Positions 12,495 through 24,188 of a DNA stretch of 64,000 nt are shown here, one piece after another. This DNA comes from Valencia hispanica (taxonomy: Eukaryota; Chordata; Actinopteri; Cyprinodontiformes; Valenciidae): NCBI GenBank assembly GCA_963556495.2, contig OY747709.1, forward strand, positions 14,214,400 through 14,278,399, written 5' to 3'. Each line of letters opens with the position of its first letter. The first letter of the stretch is position 1. A program made the translations under genes and the position numbers. The notes beneath the pieces are model-generated. The model saw only the letters and a program-made list of their open reading frames with translations. It searched no databases and was not told where the DNA came from.

Positions 12495-13199
12495 TCCATA
12501 ACATATAGTGTTGTGATCAAAAGTCTGGGTGAACAAAAACTTACATCAACGTCTGATGTTCCGTACTGTACCGTACAAATGACACCTAGCATATGAAGTG
12601 TTGCTTAATGTGTCAGCCAGCTGTCAACGTCTCTAAGCCATTCATCATCCCTATTACTTTTCTTTATTAGGTGCCTTTAGACCGAACAGCTTTTTCACAG
12701 CTAAAGAGGTGGAAATGCACCTAAAACACACAACACATTCCATGGGTTTTCTCTCTGGTAACATTCGGAGCACAGACAGAAACCTAGAGCGTAACTATTG
12801 GCGAGGCAGCAGCTGGTAAACGGTTCCAATTGATGTCAACAAGGGGATAGGTAACATAGACCTAAAATTTCAATCACTGTATTTTGTGCTTTTATTTGCC
12901 ATGAGCATAGACGCGACAATAAGAAGTACTTCAAAATTGTTTTTTTGGACATAAATCTGAGTCTGGAGTTTCCCCGTCACGAGTACTGCTCTGAAACCAA
13001 AACGTACTCGACAAATAGGTTTCTACATGAAGTAATGAAACTCTGCCGCTCAACAGTAAACATCAATGATTTCAATCAATTATATTTTGAAACAAAAATG
13101 GAGCATACGGTTTAACCGGTAAATCATTTTTTGAGTTCTGCAAGCAACCTGAATTACTTTATTGTTAATATATCAGGCTGACTAACTGGTATCGCAGTT
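12495..13199. other. Unassigned non-coding DNA
   Basis: Nothing recognisable was seen on either strand. Confidence 0.45.
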
Positions 13200-13400
13200 T
13201 ATTTAGGTAGGAGTTCGTCCTGTAACCGGGTGGGTTGCCGGTTTGAACCCCCGCTCCGTCAGTCTTGCTCGTTGTGCCCTTGGGCAAGACACTTCCCCCG
13301 CCTTGCCTACTGGTGGTGTTCAAGAGGGGCCGGGGGCAGCTGTGGCTACAATGTGGCTAACCACCATCAGCAGGTGAATGTGTGCAGGTGAATGTGTGCA
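13200..13400 (+). repeat. tRNA-derived SINE, family 2
   Basis: It contains GGGTTGCCGGTTTGAACCCC, which is a B-box-like tRNA sequence, followed by CTCCGTCAGTCTTGC, CTTGGGCAAGACACTTC and CAGCTGTGGCTACAATG. The same order is found at 47889-48147. Part of the 3' end is replaced by family 1 sequence. Confidence 0.7.
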
Positions 13401-13600
13401 CAAATTGGTGAATGCATCAAGAAGGCCCTGGTTTAAAATCCTGGCATGTTTTCCCTTTGCATGCGTGGGCTCTCTCTGGGTACTCTGACCTCTACCCAAG
13501 GTCCAAAAACATCACTGTTGGGTTAATTGGTCTCTCTAAAAGTTGTCCTTAAGTGTGAGAGATTGCGAATGGACTGGCGACCGCACAACACGACTCAGTT
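13401..13600 (+). repeat. SINE family 1 fragment joined to family 2
   Basis: It carries the family 1 body (GCATGCGTGGGCTCTCTCTG, then GGTCCAAAAACATCACTG, then GGACTGGCGACC). It follows directly on the family 2 copy, so the two SINEs form a composite. It is more diverged than the copy at 28093-28468. Confidence 0.65.
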
Positions 13601-13784
13601 AGAGCTGGCTTTGATTGCATAACATCATGATCAACGAACGTGACAGTAAAACAATTTTATAGAGATTCCTCTTTTAGTCCCCTTATGTTACACTCTGACT
13701 TCCTATTATCTTCTAAAACACAAACAGACCCTGTTGAAATGAACAGGAGCAAAAAGTTTAATCAGCAACACTGTTCTGCATTTC

Positions 13785-14335
13785 CCTTCAACCTTTATTT
13801 TTGTCATTTTACAAGCACAGACCTCAATGTATTTTATGGGGATTCGTCAAGACAAAGCAGCACATAATTGTGAAGTGTTAGGAAAATACATGATTTTAAG
13901 TTTTCTTTACAAAAGAAATCTGAAAAACTATGTATGTCAATTGAATTAAGCAGCGTTTACTCTGATACCGCCCCCCGCAAAAAAAAACCTGTACAACCCA
14001 CTGCATCCAAGATTCCCATGTTAGCTCTGGAGGAGCTGCAGAGATCTTTAAAGATCACATATAAAACTATATGCTGCATATATTCTTAGGTGGGAGCAGA
14101 AAAGCCAGACATGGTATATATGGTAGTCCTGGATGAAAACCTGTTAAAGGCCATAAAAGACTTGAGACCGGGCGGAGGGTCACCTCCCCCCCTCCAGGAG
14201 AACAACCCCAAATATACATCTAGAGTTATTATGGACTGGTTTATAACAGAGCATGTTCACTAGTTAAAATCAATCAAAGTCCAGACCTACATCTAAAATG
14301 ATAATCTTTGCAAATAAGAAAGGAAAAACATCATG
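13785..14335 (+). mobile_element. Internally deleted Tc1-like element
   Basis: The left inverted repeat (13785-13965, with CACATAATTGTGAAGTG and TTTACTCTGATACC) is followed by decayed transposase sequence on the plus strand: CTCTGGAGGAGCTGCAGAGA near 14027, GGATGAAAACCTGTTA near 14130, and AATCAAAGTCCAGACCTACA near 14272, which corresponds to the QSPDL motif before the catalytic Glu. Large internal parts and the right end are absent. It is the same Tc1 family as at 16830-17700 and 56370-56712. Confidence 0.65.
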
Positions 14336-15134
14336 CGTCTACACGTGCAGAACTGATAGAGGCCGGTTTATGCAAAGCATGGACACACTGGACCAGCATA
14401 AATGAAAGCGTCACATTTTTCAGGCTTTTATTGGTCAAATAATTGAATAACAAAGCGTCATTTTCCTTTCACGTCACAGCTGCGCACTATTTCATGTTGG
14501 CCTATTACACAAAATCCCTATAAAACAGATTCAAATGAGTGGTTGCGACAGGAACAAAGTGGGAAAAAGTTCCAAGAGGCATGAATGCTTATTCTACAGT
14601 AACAAATAGAGGTATGTGATACTTTTTGTGTTTTACTGCAGTCTCCCGCATAAAATACTGAAAATCTCAGGGAAGAAGAAAGGTGGACAATTTAGAACAC
14701 CTATTTAAATTTATATGACCGTCAAACATCTGCAAAAACATGTCGGCTCGAAGAAATCTGATAACCTTGATTTCTTTTTTTTCTTTTATCCAACTGCGCA
14801 TTTGGATTTAAGGGGGATTTGCACAACGGCCCCTGCTGTGGGCAAGCAGACATACACATGTGGAATGTGGAGGGATGCATCTGCCTATAACAATAACGCC
14901 ACACACACACACACACCTACACACACACACAGTCGGAACAACAAGGGGACGAGGCGAGGTTCGAGGCCGAAATGCTAGATGGATCTGTAATGTAGAATGC
15001 CATGGAGTCTCAATGTAAACACAACAAAGTGCTGCAAAAAAATAAAAAATTCAGGTAGTTTCAACACACAGCATGATGGGAAGAGCCGGTGGTGCGTTCA
15101 GGTGTCACTACAGAGACAGGGAATTCTTTCTTAC
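14336..15134. other. Unassigned non-coding DNA, possibly an intron
   Basis: Contains a CA repeat at 14900-14931. If the minus-strand exon at 15135-15305 is real, this is intron sequence downstream of its donor. No further exon was recognised. Confidence 0.4.
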
Positions 15135-15305
15135 CTGATGTGGCATATCAACCTTCACTTTGTGGAGTTGCAAATGCCCAAATGCTGAAGCCAGGTCGCC
15201 AAATTTCCCAAAACAATCAAGCTGAAGGCAAGCCTCTATGTTTTGTTTTTCTCCAGCAACTTCCTCACGCTTAGAAGAAAACGTTTCCCTCCGTTTCAAA
15301 CAAGT
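15135..15305 (-). CDS. Candidate internal exon of an unidentified host gene
   Basis: Read on the minus strand, the segment is preceded by a pyrimidine-rich tract ending TTTCTTTTGACAG, a strong 3' splice site, and followed by CAG|GTAAGA, a strong 5' splice site. It is 171 nt long, exactly 57 codons, and one frame is open throughout, so it could be a symmetric phase 0-0 exon. The peptide has a charged start (KRRE, SSKREE) and ends in VDMPHQ. The only in-frame ATG is near the 3' end, so most of it could instead be 5' UTR with translation starting at MPHQ. No protein family was recognised. It lies about 1.1 kb downstream, on the same strand, of the promoter-like CpG block at 15640-16640. No further exon was found in the window. 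Confidence 0.5.
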
Positions 15306-15639
15306 CTGTCAAAAGAAAGGAAAGGAGAGATGAATTAGGAAGGGCTACCTTGTGGTCAGAGAAGGGTGGGGGATGGGGATGCTGACGTCCCGTTATTTCT
15401 TGCATGGGCACACCATACCTTTAGCGTGACTGTGTAAATCTGACCACCCACTGCTTGCTTTGTTAGATCATTAGCAGCAAAAACACAACAACAACACAAA
15501 ACCCACTCCGGGAACGAGGCTTTTGGACCTTTCGCGAATTGTTAAGGGTCATGTGGGACGCACACTAACTCCCCCCCCCCCCCCCAATACAACACTTTCA
15601 TTCAACCAAAAACTTCCAAGTTGGAGCTATAATTGCCCG
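15306..15639. other. Putative intron sequence
   Basis: The polypyrimidine tract of the minus-strand acceptor lies at 15306-15330. A C run occupies 15571-15587. Nothing else is recognised. Confidence 0.4.
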
Positions 15640-16480
15640 CTGCTGGCTACCCTCGCCCACTGCGCAATTTTTGTGTTAAACGGAGGAAAAAAATGAAGAG
15701 AGTGAAACCATAACAGCGGTGTCACCACAAACACTCGAGTGGGAGAAAGGCTCGTTTCGCTGCAAGGCTACACACTAGACGTGTCCATTTGTGACACGAA
15801 TTAAGTCCGGCTGCGAGAAGAATTGTCCATGCGCCAGGACGCACGGCCATATTTATTTGCTACATTTTAAAAAGGGGTTTTACCCTTCCCCTCTCTTGCG
15901 CGCACAGAAAGACAGAAACAAAACAGAGCGGCCATGGAGGCTCGGGAATAAGCTAGCAGCGAAAAGAAAGAGAGAGAGAGAGAGAGAGAGAAGAAAAAAA
16001 ACGTGAGTTCGTCTACCAGCGGTGGCATGTGAAAATGTCCCCGAAATGATCCCAAGCTGTGTGTAAATGTTGCGTTACAGACGCAGAGCGGCTGCGGGGC
16101 GCTTGTCTCCGGCGCTGACAAAACGGGCCGGGGGTGCTGAGCGCTCGTGACATCGTTATATCTCAAATACTGCACGCGGCCGGAGAGCAAATAACAACAG
16201 CTAACGTTAACAGCGGCTGTGCACTTTTGCCAGCAGCAGCCCCTGTGATTCTAGGCACTTCTCTCCAACACGAAAGGCGAGGGTGCGTTGACTACAGTGC
16301 CACGACAGCGGTACGACGCCTTCCTTTTGCACTCAACAGACCCCAGCAACGAGAAAGTGCAAAACAACTTACGTTAGTTCACGCGAAGAGCAACGCTAAC
16401 TTACACTCCGTCAGTCCAATTTTTTTTTTTTAAATCTGTATCGCCACAGATGGACAGCACTTCTCCATAGTCCCGCCCCG
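15640..16480. promoter_or_regulatory. CpG-rich block, likely CpG island of a promoter
   Basis: CpG is much more frequent here than in the AT-rich flanks, with no transposon ends visible. The block contains a GA microsatellite at 15968-15992 and no long conserved open frame. Together with the CCAAT and GC boxes just beyond its upper edge, it fits a CpG-island promoter with transcription towards lower coordinates. Confidence 0.55.
16367..16405 (-). other. Two candidate 5' splice donors downstream of the promoter
   Basis: On the minus strand GTAAGTTAG begins at 16404 and GTAAGTTG begins near 16373. Either could end a short non-coding first exon starting near 16450 that splices to the acceptor at 15305. 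A 12-codon upstream reading frame (ATGGAGAAG start near 16468) would lie in that exon. This is inference; no transcript evidence is available. Confidence 0.35.
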
Positions 16481-16641
16481 TTTCCCAGTCAGGCATTTCT
16501 ATACCTATATATTATCCCCGTCATTATCCAATCACAGCACTCCACTCTGGAATGCAATGCGCTCCCATTGGTGCATCAGCCTGCCAATGAAGTGCTGAGG
16601 TTTTTGGCCGTCCCCACCATATAGGGGTGTGTCGTGACGTA
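16472..16641 (-). promoter_or_regulatory. CCAAT/GC-box promoter cluster
   Basis: Reading away from the CpG block there is a GC box (CCCGCCCC, 16472-16479), three CCAAT boxes (16528-16532, 16567-16571 on the minus strand, 16584-16588) and a CRE-like TGACGTA at 16635-16641. Sp1, NF-Y and CREB/ATF sites in this spacing are typical of TATA-less vertebrate promoters. The order, with the GC box nearest the CpG block, suggests minus-strand transcription starting near 16450. Confidence 0.5.
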
Positions 16642-16829
16642 GCGGATAGCCTGATAGACGATATACGTTCAAAATGTATATGCTTGATTTTTCCTGAAGA
16701 AATGCATTAGCCAGACAGTATATTCAAACCGTGCGTATGCTCTGAAGTATTTAAAAATGTATTTAAACATCCTATACATGATTAATATTAGGGAGAAGGC
16801 TCCAAATAATATTAAAGTAAAACGTTTTT
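16642..16829. other. Unassigned AT-rich DNA
   Basis: No feature recognised. Confidence 0.4.
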
Positions 16830-17700
16830 TGAAGACATATTGTGTCACCCTGTTATGTTGTAATATCGATCTTTAATCACAGATTTGGCCAAAGACAGAC
16901 TAAAACATCCCCATATAATTAAAGCTCAGTCAGTTTGGATGAAAAAAGATCTGTGAATTTTAAAACGTTACTTTATCAGTTAGATTTAGGATTGGATTTC
17001 GACCAGGCCATTCTCTGATCCACTCTGTTGTAGCTCTGGAAGTTTGTTTGACGATATTCTCCAACTGGAAGCTGGAACTTTGCTCCAATCTAATGAAACT
17101 TCCAGCGGGTTTTTTTTCCCCAGGATTGTCCTGCATTGACTCAATCCACCTTCCCATGCTGCAACCATTGTCAAGTTGACATTCCCCGACCCAGGCTCGA
17201 ATTGTGCCCTGCCAACCAATAGCTGTCCAGTCAACAGATTGCTCAACCTGAGCTATGGATCTGTGCAGCTCCTCCAAAGTTACCATCTACCTCTATGCTC
17301 TTTTTCTGATTAAGGTTCCTCTTGCTTCGGTTTTCTTCCAGGACGGCCCCCGCGTTTAGCTCTGACCGTCTCCAAGCGTTTCCACAGCATGATGCTGCCA
17401 CCTCCATGTTTCACACAGTGAGGGTGGTGTGTTTAGGGGAATGTGTAGTGTTAGGTTTTTCCCACCGCTCCGCATGTACTGTGAGTCAAAGTGTGGAATA
17501 TTTGGTATTATGTTACTGGAGCATCTTACACTACAGGTTTCCTGTTTCTTCTACATGGTTGCAGCACACGTTAAACGTGATTTCTTATGGCTTTCTTTCA
17601 AATGCCACACTTCTTTGATTTTAGTTTGTAAAAGTATGCACCCGAATAAAATACGATGAAGAGAAGTTTGTGGTTATAACCTGAAGGAATGTGAAAAAAA
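16830..17700 (-). pseudogene. Decayed Tc1-like transposon with transposase relic
   Basis: The order of motifs on the plus strand is that of a Tc1 element in reverse: TTAGGATTGGATTTCGACCA, then TAGCTCTGGAAGTTTG, then GAGCTATGGATCTGTGCAGC, then CACAGCATGATGCTGCCACC (the catalytic-core SIMLW region) and TTCTTATGGCTTTCTTTC, ending in GTTTGTGGTTATAACCTGA of an inverted repeat near 17668-17690. Segments are rearranged and many stops interrupt the frame. It is inactive and old. Confidence 0.7.
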
Positions 17701-18335
17701 TAAATTATTTATATATATATACATATATGTATGTAAATATAGATTTATTTATTTTTTTGCTACTGGTACGTTCCATTTTACTGTTAAACGTGCAATGTGA
17801 GGCTGTATTTCTCAAAATGAATTATTGATACTTTACCTATACATAATATATGAAAGTTCCACAAAGCTCATCTGCGTCTCTCTGGCCTCGTTGTGGTTGA
17901 AACTACAGTGGTGGAAACTGATAGTGTGGATTCCACATGCTGAAAGCGGGACAGGTTAGCAGACAACCCCTCTTACCAACCAATTAGCCTGTCCGTGGCG
18001 TATATATTAAGGCACAGCAGACCCAATTTGTCTCTGCAGCGGAGGAGTTCAGAGGGAGTGATAGGGCTCAGCGTGTCACCCTGGAAGATAATATCAAAGC
18101 CCATCAATCATCACTTTACCCACTCTGTAATTAGTTGTGAATCCTCCCATATATCCATCGCTCCTACAGATGGATTAAGGGGAAGAAGTAGCATTAAGAA
18201 ACTTTTCCATTTTGAGTCTTTTATATTAAATTACATCAAACTGTATCAAGAGGAAGAAGCTACAAGAGGCAACCCATAGGAATTGTAACATTTTCTGCAT
18301 TTTAATAGTAAGCTTCTTTTTTTTATGAGTCAAAG
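17701..18335. other. Unassigned non-coding DNA
   Basis: A short TA repeat lies near 17708-17730. A 94-codon plus frame at 17995-18279 has no supporting motif. Confidence 0.45.
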
Positions 18336-19740
18336 TGCCTGTATTGAAACCAGATGTTTACACGCACTGTGTAAAAATGCAATCTTTTTTTTCTTTCAGC
18401 GACATTAAATTAGACAAAACTATTTCCAGTTGCGAAATAGCAGAATAATGGTAGAAGGAATTGTATTAGAGAATTTTTATACCTTTAAAAAAATAACAAT
18501 ATTCAGAAGTTTGGATACACTAAAAACACTAACAATTTGGGAAAATCCCAGACGATGATGTCAAGGCTTTTTAAAGCCAGGTTTATTCTCAACATTTGAG
18601 TTCAGTGAAGCACAATAGTGTGGATGCATCTTAAGGCAACACCTACTTTAAATACACTGCTCGCTTGTGTGACGCCATGGAAAAAAATCAAACAAAATCA
18701 GCCAAGATATCGGGCAGAGCATTGTGAAGCTCAACAAATGTGCTTTATCCTTGGGTACAATTTCTAGTGGTCTGAACATGCCATGTTCATTTTTTCAAAC
18801 ACAATGCTCATGTAAACACCATTAAAAAAGATCTAGCCATCAAACAATTCAGGGACTAGAGAGTTTCTATGTCCAAGACACGAATTTAGTTTGGTGCAAA
18901 ATGTGTGTACCAATTCCAGACCAAAAGACTTGATGAAGATACTGGCTGAAGCTGGTGAGAGCGCGTCATCATCCAGTGTGAAACAAGGCCTAAACCACAG
19001 GTCTGCAAACTGTGGCTTCGGAATATTGATATTATTATCATAGTAACAAAATGGGACCAATTTTAGTAGTTTTCTGTGTTTTCATGTAGTACCTGCATAG
19101 ATTTATATAATTTCCTCAACAGAATGAGACCATTGATAGTGGAATAACAATTGTTTTTGTTTGTTTTTAAGGCTGTAAAAGCTTAAAGTCTTTTCCCCCT
19201 TTCATTTAACATGAATGTGAATTTCAAGAAGGTGTCTCAAACTTTAATGTTTTTCTCTATTCTAAAACCTAAAAATAGAAAGAAGACTACAAAAAACTAG
19301 TTAACAAATCATGTCATACCAACGTGGCCTGAAAGGCCACACAGAAAAGAAGAAGCCATTACTCCAAAAGCGATTTAAAAACCCAGATTACAGTTTGTAA
19401 ATACATATAAGTATAAAGAGTTACATTTTTAGAGTATTCTGTTATTAAGCCGACAAAATGCAAAATTGATCAAATATACAAAACAGCTGTAATAATATCA
19501 GGTACAACACTTTAAAATCAGCTGATTAAGAAATGTTCCATAAAAGTTTAAATCATGTGGCGATTTAGAATCCATGGCTCCCTGGATTGTAAAGGTTACT
19601 GATCCCTGCTTTGTACCAAGATAGCCTGAAAGGCCACTGCAAAAAAGGTGGAAGCCACTACTACAAAAACAAGTTAAAAGCTAGATTACAGTTTGTAAAT
19701 ACGCATAAGGAGAAATAGTTGAATTTTGTTGAAAAAAATG
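18336..19740 (+). pseudogene. Sleeping Beauty-type Tc1 relic with internal insertion and duplicated segment
   Basis: The left inverted repeat is recognisable at 18345-18620 (CCAGATGTTTACACGCAC, GGGAAAATCCCAGACGATGA). The transposase start follows at 18676 (ATGGAAAAAAATCAAACAAA), then AATCAGCCAAGATATC and TTGGTGCAAAATGTGTGTAC. From about 18997 the frame is interrupted by a hAT-like piece. The segment GCCTGAAAGGCCAC through ATTACAGTTTGTAAATAC occurs twice, at 19317-19413 and 19615-19712. The copy is riddled with stops and lacks the DDE core, so it is inactive. Confidence 0.68.
18997..19608. mobile_element. Probable hAT-like MITE inside the Tc1 relic
   Basis: Near 18997 the sequence CACAGGTCTGCAAACTGTGG starts, and near 19608 it ends GGTTACTGATCCCTG. 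These resemble the paired ends CAGGGGTCTGCAA and TTGCTGACCCCTG of a teleost hAT family. The target duplication is not clear, and a Tc1 segment also lies inside at 19317-19413, so the structure may include a duplication. Confidence 0.4.
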
Positions 19741-20682
19741 TGCTTTAAAAAATGGCATTTCTCACAAATAATCGGGCAAATGTCTGTCTACCTTTGAATT
19801 CAAAGAAAATAAAAAATATACTTTCTCTCATTATTCTTGCATTAAGCAAATAGATACATTTCTTTATAATCCTAACTGAACGTAAACAACAAATGTTTAA
19901 TGTGACTTAATTTCAAACTGTTAAAAAATATTTTTCTATGTGGATCATATCTATACAGCGTATGTAGGTTTCCAGGTTTCTCAGACCTGATTAGAGAAGC
20001 TTTTAAGTTTTCTATGAAAAGATTTTGAAACCTTGAATCAGCTTTTTTTCAAAGCAAAGACGGCTTGGAAAAGATATTGTTGTATAAAAACACCAGTTTA
20101 TAGTGTTTTTCATTCAAAACAGCCAGTTCCATTTAAAATCATGCAAACTCTGACATCCTTATTGCAATAAGAGAAAATAATTTATTTCCCTCTGACCAGA
20201 ATCTGTAACGCACATAGACCCGGTCCCATAAAATTAAAGGGGCTTGTATGACTTCATAACCATTCATGAGGAATGACAACCGTGCGAGAAAACTATTCAC
20301 TCGTCTTTTTTTCCCCCTTTTAAAAAAAAAAAATCCCATTGTTGTTGAACGACCTGCTCCTTCATCACGGGAATGTCAGAGATCCTTGGTGGGACCGCGG
20401 ATTTGCAGATTGACTTATTTCAGGCCCTTTGCAGCTGCCATGTTCTTTATTATGTAAATCATGTATGACCGAAGGCATGTTAATAGAGATGCATGACGTT
20501 AATAGATTTTGTTAGAGATGTGTTGATGATCCAGAGTGACTGTATGTATGTGATATTTGCCAGTTAAAATAGTAATTAAGTGATAATAATTAATAACAAA
20601 AAGGAACATAGCATTTGTGAAAGGGTATTTTTATTTTTAAAATACTTTCTTCATAATTTCAGACTATTTGGTATTCGTGTAA
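19741..20682. other. Unassigned AT-rich non-coding DNA
   Basis: Nothing recognisable. Confidence 0.45.
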
Positions 20683-20775
<93 letters not shown>

Positions 20776-20832
20776 GTGTGTGTGTGTGTGTGTGTGGGTG
20801 TGTGTGTGGGTGTGTATGCGTGTGTGTGTCTG
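20683..20832. repeat. (AT)n then (GT)n compound microsatellite
   Basis: About 88 bp of pure AT dinucleotide (20685-20772) passes directly into about 58 bp of mainly GT. It is self-complementary in the AT part and likely polymorphic. Confidence 0.95.
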
Positions 20833-21737
20833 AGCTCAGTGTTTTTCCTTAAAAGTGCCTGTGTGTACATGTGCTGGAATCTAGGCCATCCCTTGTGGCT
20901 CTGTGTCTGAGAGGCAGATCGGTCTATATATGAGGGGTAAATGGGCGGGTTTCTGTTTGGGGGGGCATGCACGCGGGTGGGGTGGGGGGGGGGCAGCCTC
21001 ATTTTCCTCTGTGGTTGTATGTGCACAGGAAAGAAAATAAACAGAGTTTATGGTGTTTGAGATGATTTCGTTGTCTTGGAGGGTTTCCACTGTGCAAACA
21101 CTCTACAGCACAACAGAAACAGGAGACAGTCCGACTGAACACACACACACACACTCTCTCTCTCTGTTGCTCTCTTTTCCCTCACTAGCTTCCTTCCTAG
21201 AACTATGAATCTCTCCATCTCGCTCCAACGCCCCCTGACTCCAAAACCGCCGCTTTCTCTCCCACTCGCTGGGTGAGTCGAGGAAACAGCTGGAAAAGCA
21301 AATAGTTGCTAGCAGGCCCGAGTTCTCCGTGGCCCGCTGGCTCTCAAACATGACTGCATTTCACTTAGATGAATACAGTCCTCACACTGAACTTCTCTGC
21401 TGCATACAAACATCAGGAAAAACAAGAAGAGCTGCCGCACGAACCTTAAAGAAACTCTGGAGTTTAGGAGAAGAACCCTAAAAAACAATAACCCCATATT
21501 TGAAACTGGATACATTAACATCCAGCTTCAAAAAGTGTTGGGATAAAGAGCAGAATGTAGAGTTGACACAAATTCTGCATTCTTTAACAAAACCAACAAA
21601 CTTTTCAGTCACATTTACGTGTGCATTACAGTGTTGTCTGCATGTGATACAGCTTTCTAGAGGATGTTTGGGCTTGAAACAATACAGTGAATGAGCTGCT
21701 TTTGATAACTAAATAATCCATTTCTCACCTACAGCTG
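20833..21737. other. Unassigned DNA with G-rich and CA/CT patches
   Basis: A G-rich patch at 20958-20995 and a CA/CT repeat at 21142-21166 occur. A 43-codon frame starts at ATG 21350 and ends near 21480 after a candidate donor GGGTGAGTC at 21270; no family was recognised. Confidence 0.4.
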
Positions 21738-22805
21738 GCAGAAAGATGCATACCCCCTGAATCGTTACACATTTGATCATATCACAACCACAAACCTCTG
21801 TGGGATAGACCAACCAGAATGGTACATTCTGAAAAGTGTGGCATGCTTTTATTTTCAGTCACCTGAGCCAATACCTCTGAGCTAAACCATCTTTGGCTGC
21901 ATTTACAGCTGCTACAGTCTTTTGAGGAACATCTCTACCAGGTTTGTACATCTAGAGACTCACATTTTTCTTCCCCACGAAGGGGAAGCTCAAGTGTAAT
22001 GGCAGCAAAGTGACAGGCCTTGGAAGCTAGTACAGTCACACAAGACAAAATTAAAAAAACTGAATCAAAAAGGGATAATAATATACTGTACAGTAAGGAT
22101 AAAATTGCAACACCAAAATACTGGGTTGTATTAAAAGTAAAGACAGCCTACTCAGATCCAAGCAAGGCCATATACCACTGATGTCACAGAGGTCAAGACC
22201 TCATCAAAAATATATATCATAGCTAAAAGAATGCTTTCCAACTGTCTGTGTGGTAATCTGTACTGTAGTACACCAGATTACGGTGGAGGGGCTACAACAA
22301 CGCAAGGCGGCAAAACTAAATGTCCATGACCACGAAGAAGAGCACAGCTCGGATTGCCAACCGCCGATAAACACGAGAAGAAGAAGAAGAAGAAGAAGAA
22401 GAAGAAGAAGAAGAAGAAGAAGAAGAAGAAGAAGAAGAAGAAGAAGAAGAAGAAGAAGAAGAAGAAGAAGAAGAAGAAGAAGAAGAAGAAGAAGAAGAAG
22501 AAGAAGAAGAAGAAAATGAAGAAGAAGAAGAAGAAGAAGAAGAAACAGGAAGAAGAGTGTTTAAGACTGCTAAACATAACAGAGGTAACTGGCTGGAAAT
22601 ACTTGACCCCACTTTTCAGTTATTTATTTGTAAAAAATGTTTGGAATCATGTATGATTTTCGTCCCACTTCTCACGTGTACACCACTTTGTATTGGTCTT
22701 TCACGTGGAATTCCAATACAATTGATTCATGTTTGTGGCTGTAATGTGACAAAATGTGGAAAAGTTCAAGGGGGCCGAATACTTTTGCAACCGCCTGTGA
22801 CTTGT
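21738..22805. mobile_element. Tc1-like element remnant containing a GAA expansion
   Basis: The left part (21742-21980) reads GATGCATACCCCCTGAATC, then AACCACAAACC and CTGCATTTACAGCTGCTACA; the right part (22590-22800) ends GTGACAAAATGTGGAAAAG and CGAATACTTTTGCAACC. Both are inverted-repeat sequences of the main Tc1 family here. The centre (21985-22370) is not transposase and carries no recognised gene. Whether both ends belong to one insertion is inferred. Confidence 0.5.
22374..22556. repeat. (GAA)n trinucleotide microsatellite, about 170 bp
   Basis: An almost pure AGA/GAA array, interrupted once by AAAATGAAG near 22513-22521. All six frames are open, giving poly-Arg, poly-Lys, poly-Glu, poly-Ser, poly-Phe and poly-Leu; these are not genes. 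Confidence 0.95.
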
Positions 22806-23039
22806 ATCCTGAACTAACCTATTTAGTGATTTAGTAAGTGGTTTTTTTTGTAGTTGTTTCTTTGACTGCAATTGCAGGTATTCACAGCCATTAAATCTAC
22901 TGAAAAAAAAAGTCCATAATTATGAGGGTTCTGAGGACAGATGGTTGCATTTAATTTTATATAGAGATATGAGAGTCAAGGACATTGAATGCAGATGTGT
23001 GCTACACTTCTTAGATTATTATTTTCAAAGAACGTTTAA
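22806..23039. other. Unassigned non-coding DNA
   Basis: No feature recognised. Confidence 0.4.
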
Positions 23040-23146
23040 AACCTTGTTGTGTGTCACTTTGTGCTGGCCTATCCAATAAAATCCCAATGGACTTTGAAGA
23101 ATTTGGCAAAATGTTCAAGGACCACTTCTGCAAGACGCTGTAGAAG
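23040..23146 (+). mobile_element. Tc1 inverted-repeat fragment
   Basis: GTGTCACTTTGTGCTGGCCT, then CAATAAAATCCCAATGGACT, then GGCAAAATGTTCAAGG match the 3' repeat of the main Tc1 family. The rest of the element is absent. Confidence 0.55.
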
Positions 23147-24188
23147 AAGAAGACTTCCCTGGTCCTCACGCCAAAGCAGTGTACATCTGAGCAGGTGGGG
23201 TGCAAAAAAAAAAAAAAGGGTGTTTTTGTTGAAAAAAGAACCGGTGGGCGAACGTGGCTTGTAGTCCGTTGCACGTTTAGTGGTCGAGAAGGCTTGTGAA
23301 GCGCTGTTAGAAAGAAAGCCACTTACCATTCCAACATCAATAAACTTGACCAACGTTCAAAAAAGCCGCTGCATTCTTTCCACTCGGAAAGAAGGAATTT
23401 GGAAAGTGGAGCAGACCATGTACTGCGTAGTGCGTACTGCACAGATGAAGAACAGCAGCACTGATTAATGGAAGTAATAATTATATATTCTAAAAAAATA
23501 AATAAAAAGCCTCAGGTAAATGTTGCCTGTTTAAACTTACTGTCTGAGGCCTTTTTTTTTTTTTAGATGTGACAGCAGACCTTGAAATGCCAACATGCAT
23601 TCTCTACTATTTTAGACTCGCAAGCGTTCACGACCAACTCCGGAACTTCGTTGTGTGAATACAGTGAAAATGCAACAAAATCCGAGTCAGTTAGTTGAAT
23701 CACTCGGCGTCAAAAGAAAATCATTAAAGGATTTCAACAATCTGTACACGCTAGAGAAATGGCTTAAAGCCAACAGCAAATTGAGGTGACCTTCGGACCT
23801 TTTGGGGAGCACTGCAGTCAGAACACACTCGTTTCTCCAGCGGGAATCACTGGGTGATCTCAGAAAGACGTCTGAAAAGCTTGGTGGGTGTCACCACCAA
23901 ACTCATAGCGGGCTATCAGCTGACCTCAGCCCCGGCTCAAACCGTTTTTATTGATCAGCCGTTTCTTTTCCAAACAGTCTTTTGCCGATTCGGTAGACTA
24001 AAGCGGCTGCCAGGTGCTCCTACTGCTTTCAAGCACAATAAGACGGCATGTGGGAGCGTGACGAAGGTACACAGGGGAGGGGAAACGACTTTTCTGCATT
24101 CTGTGACTCTACGGAGGGCAACACTGGGTGGTGAGTAGAGACAGGGTGGTGTCTGGAGGCTGCAAGAGGAGAAAATCGGTGACAACGA
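23147..24188. other. Unassigned non-coding DNA
   Basis: Short frames on both strands without domains or splice signals. Confidence 0.4.

Noticed and set aside
22278..22656. Poly-Arg, poly-Lys, poly-Phe and poly-Ser reading frames
   Set aside because: All arise from the GAA microsatellite.
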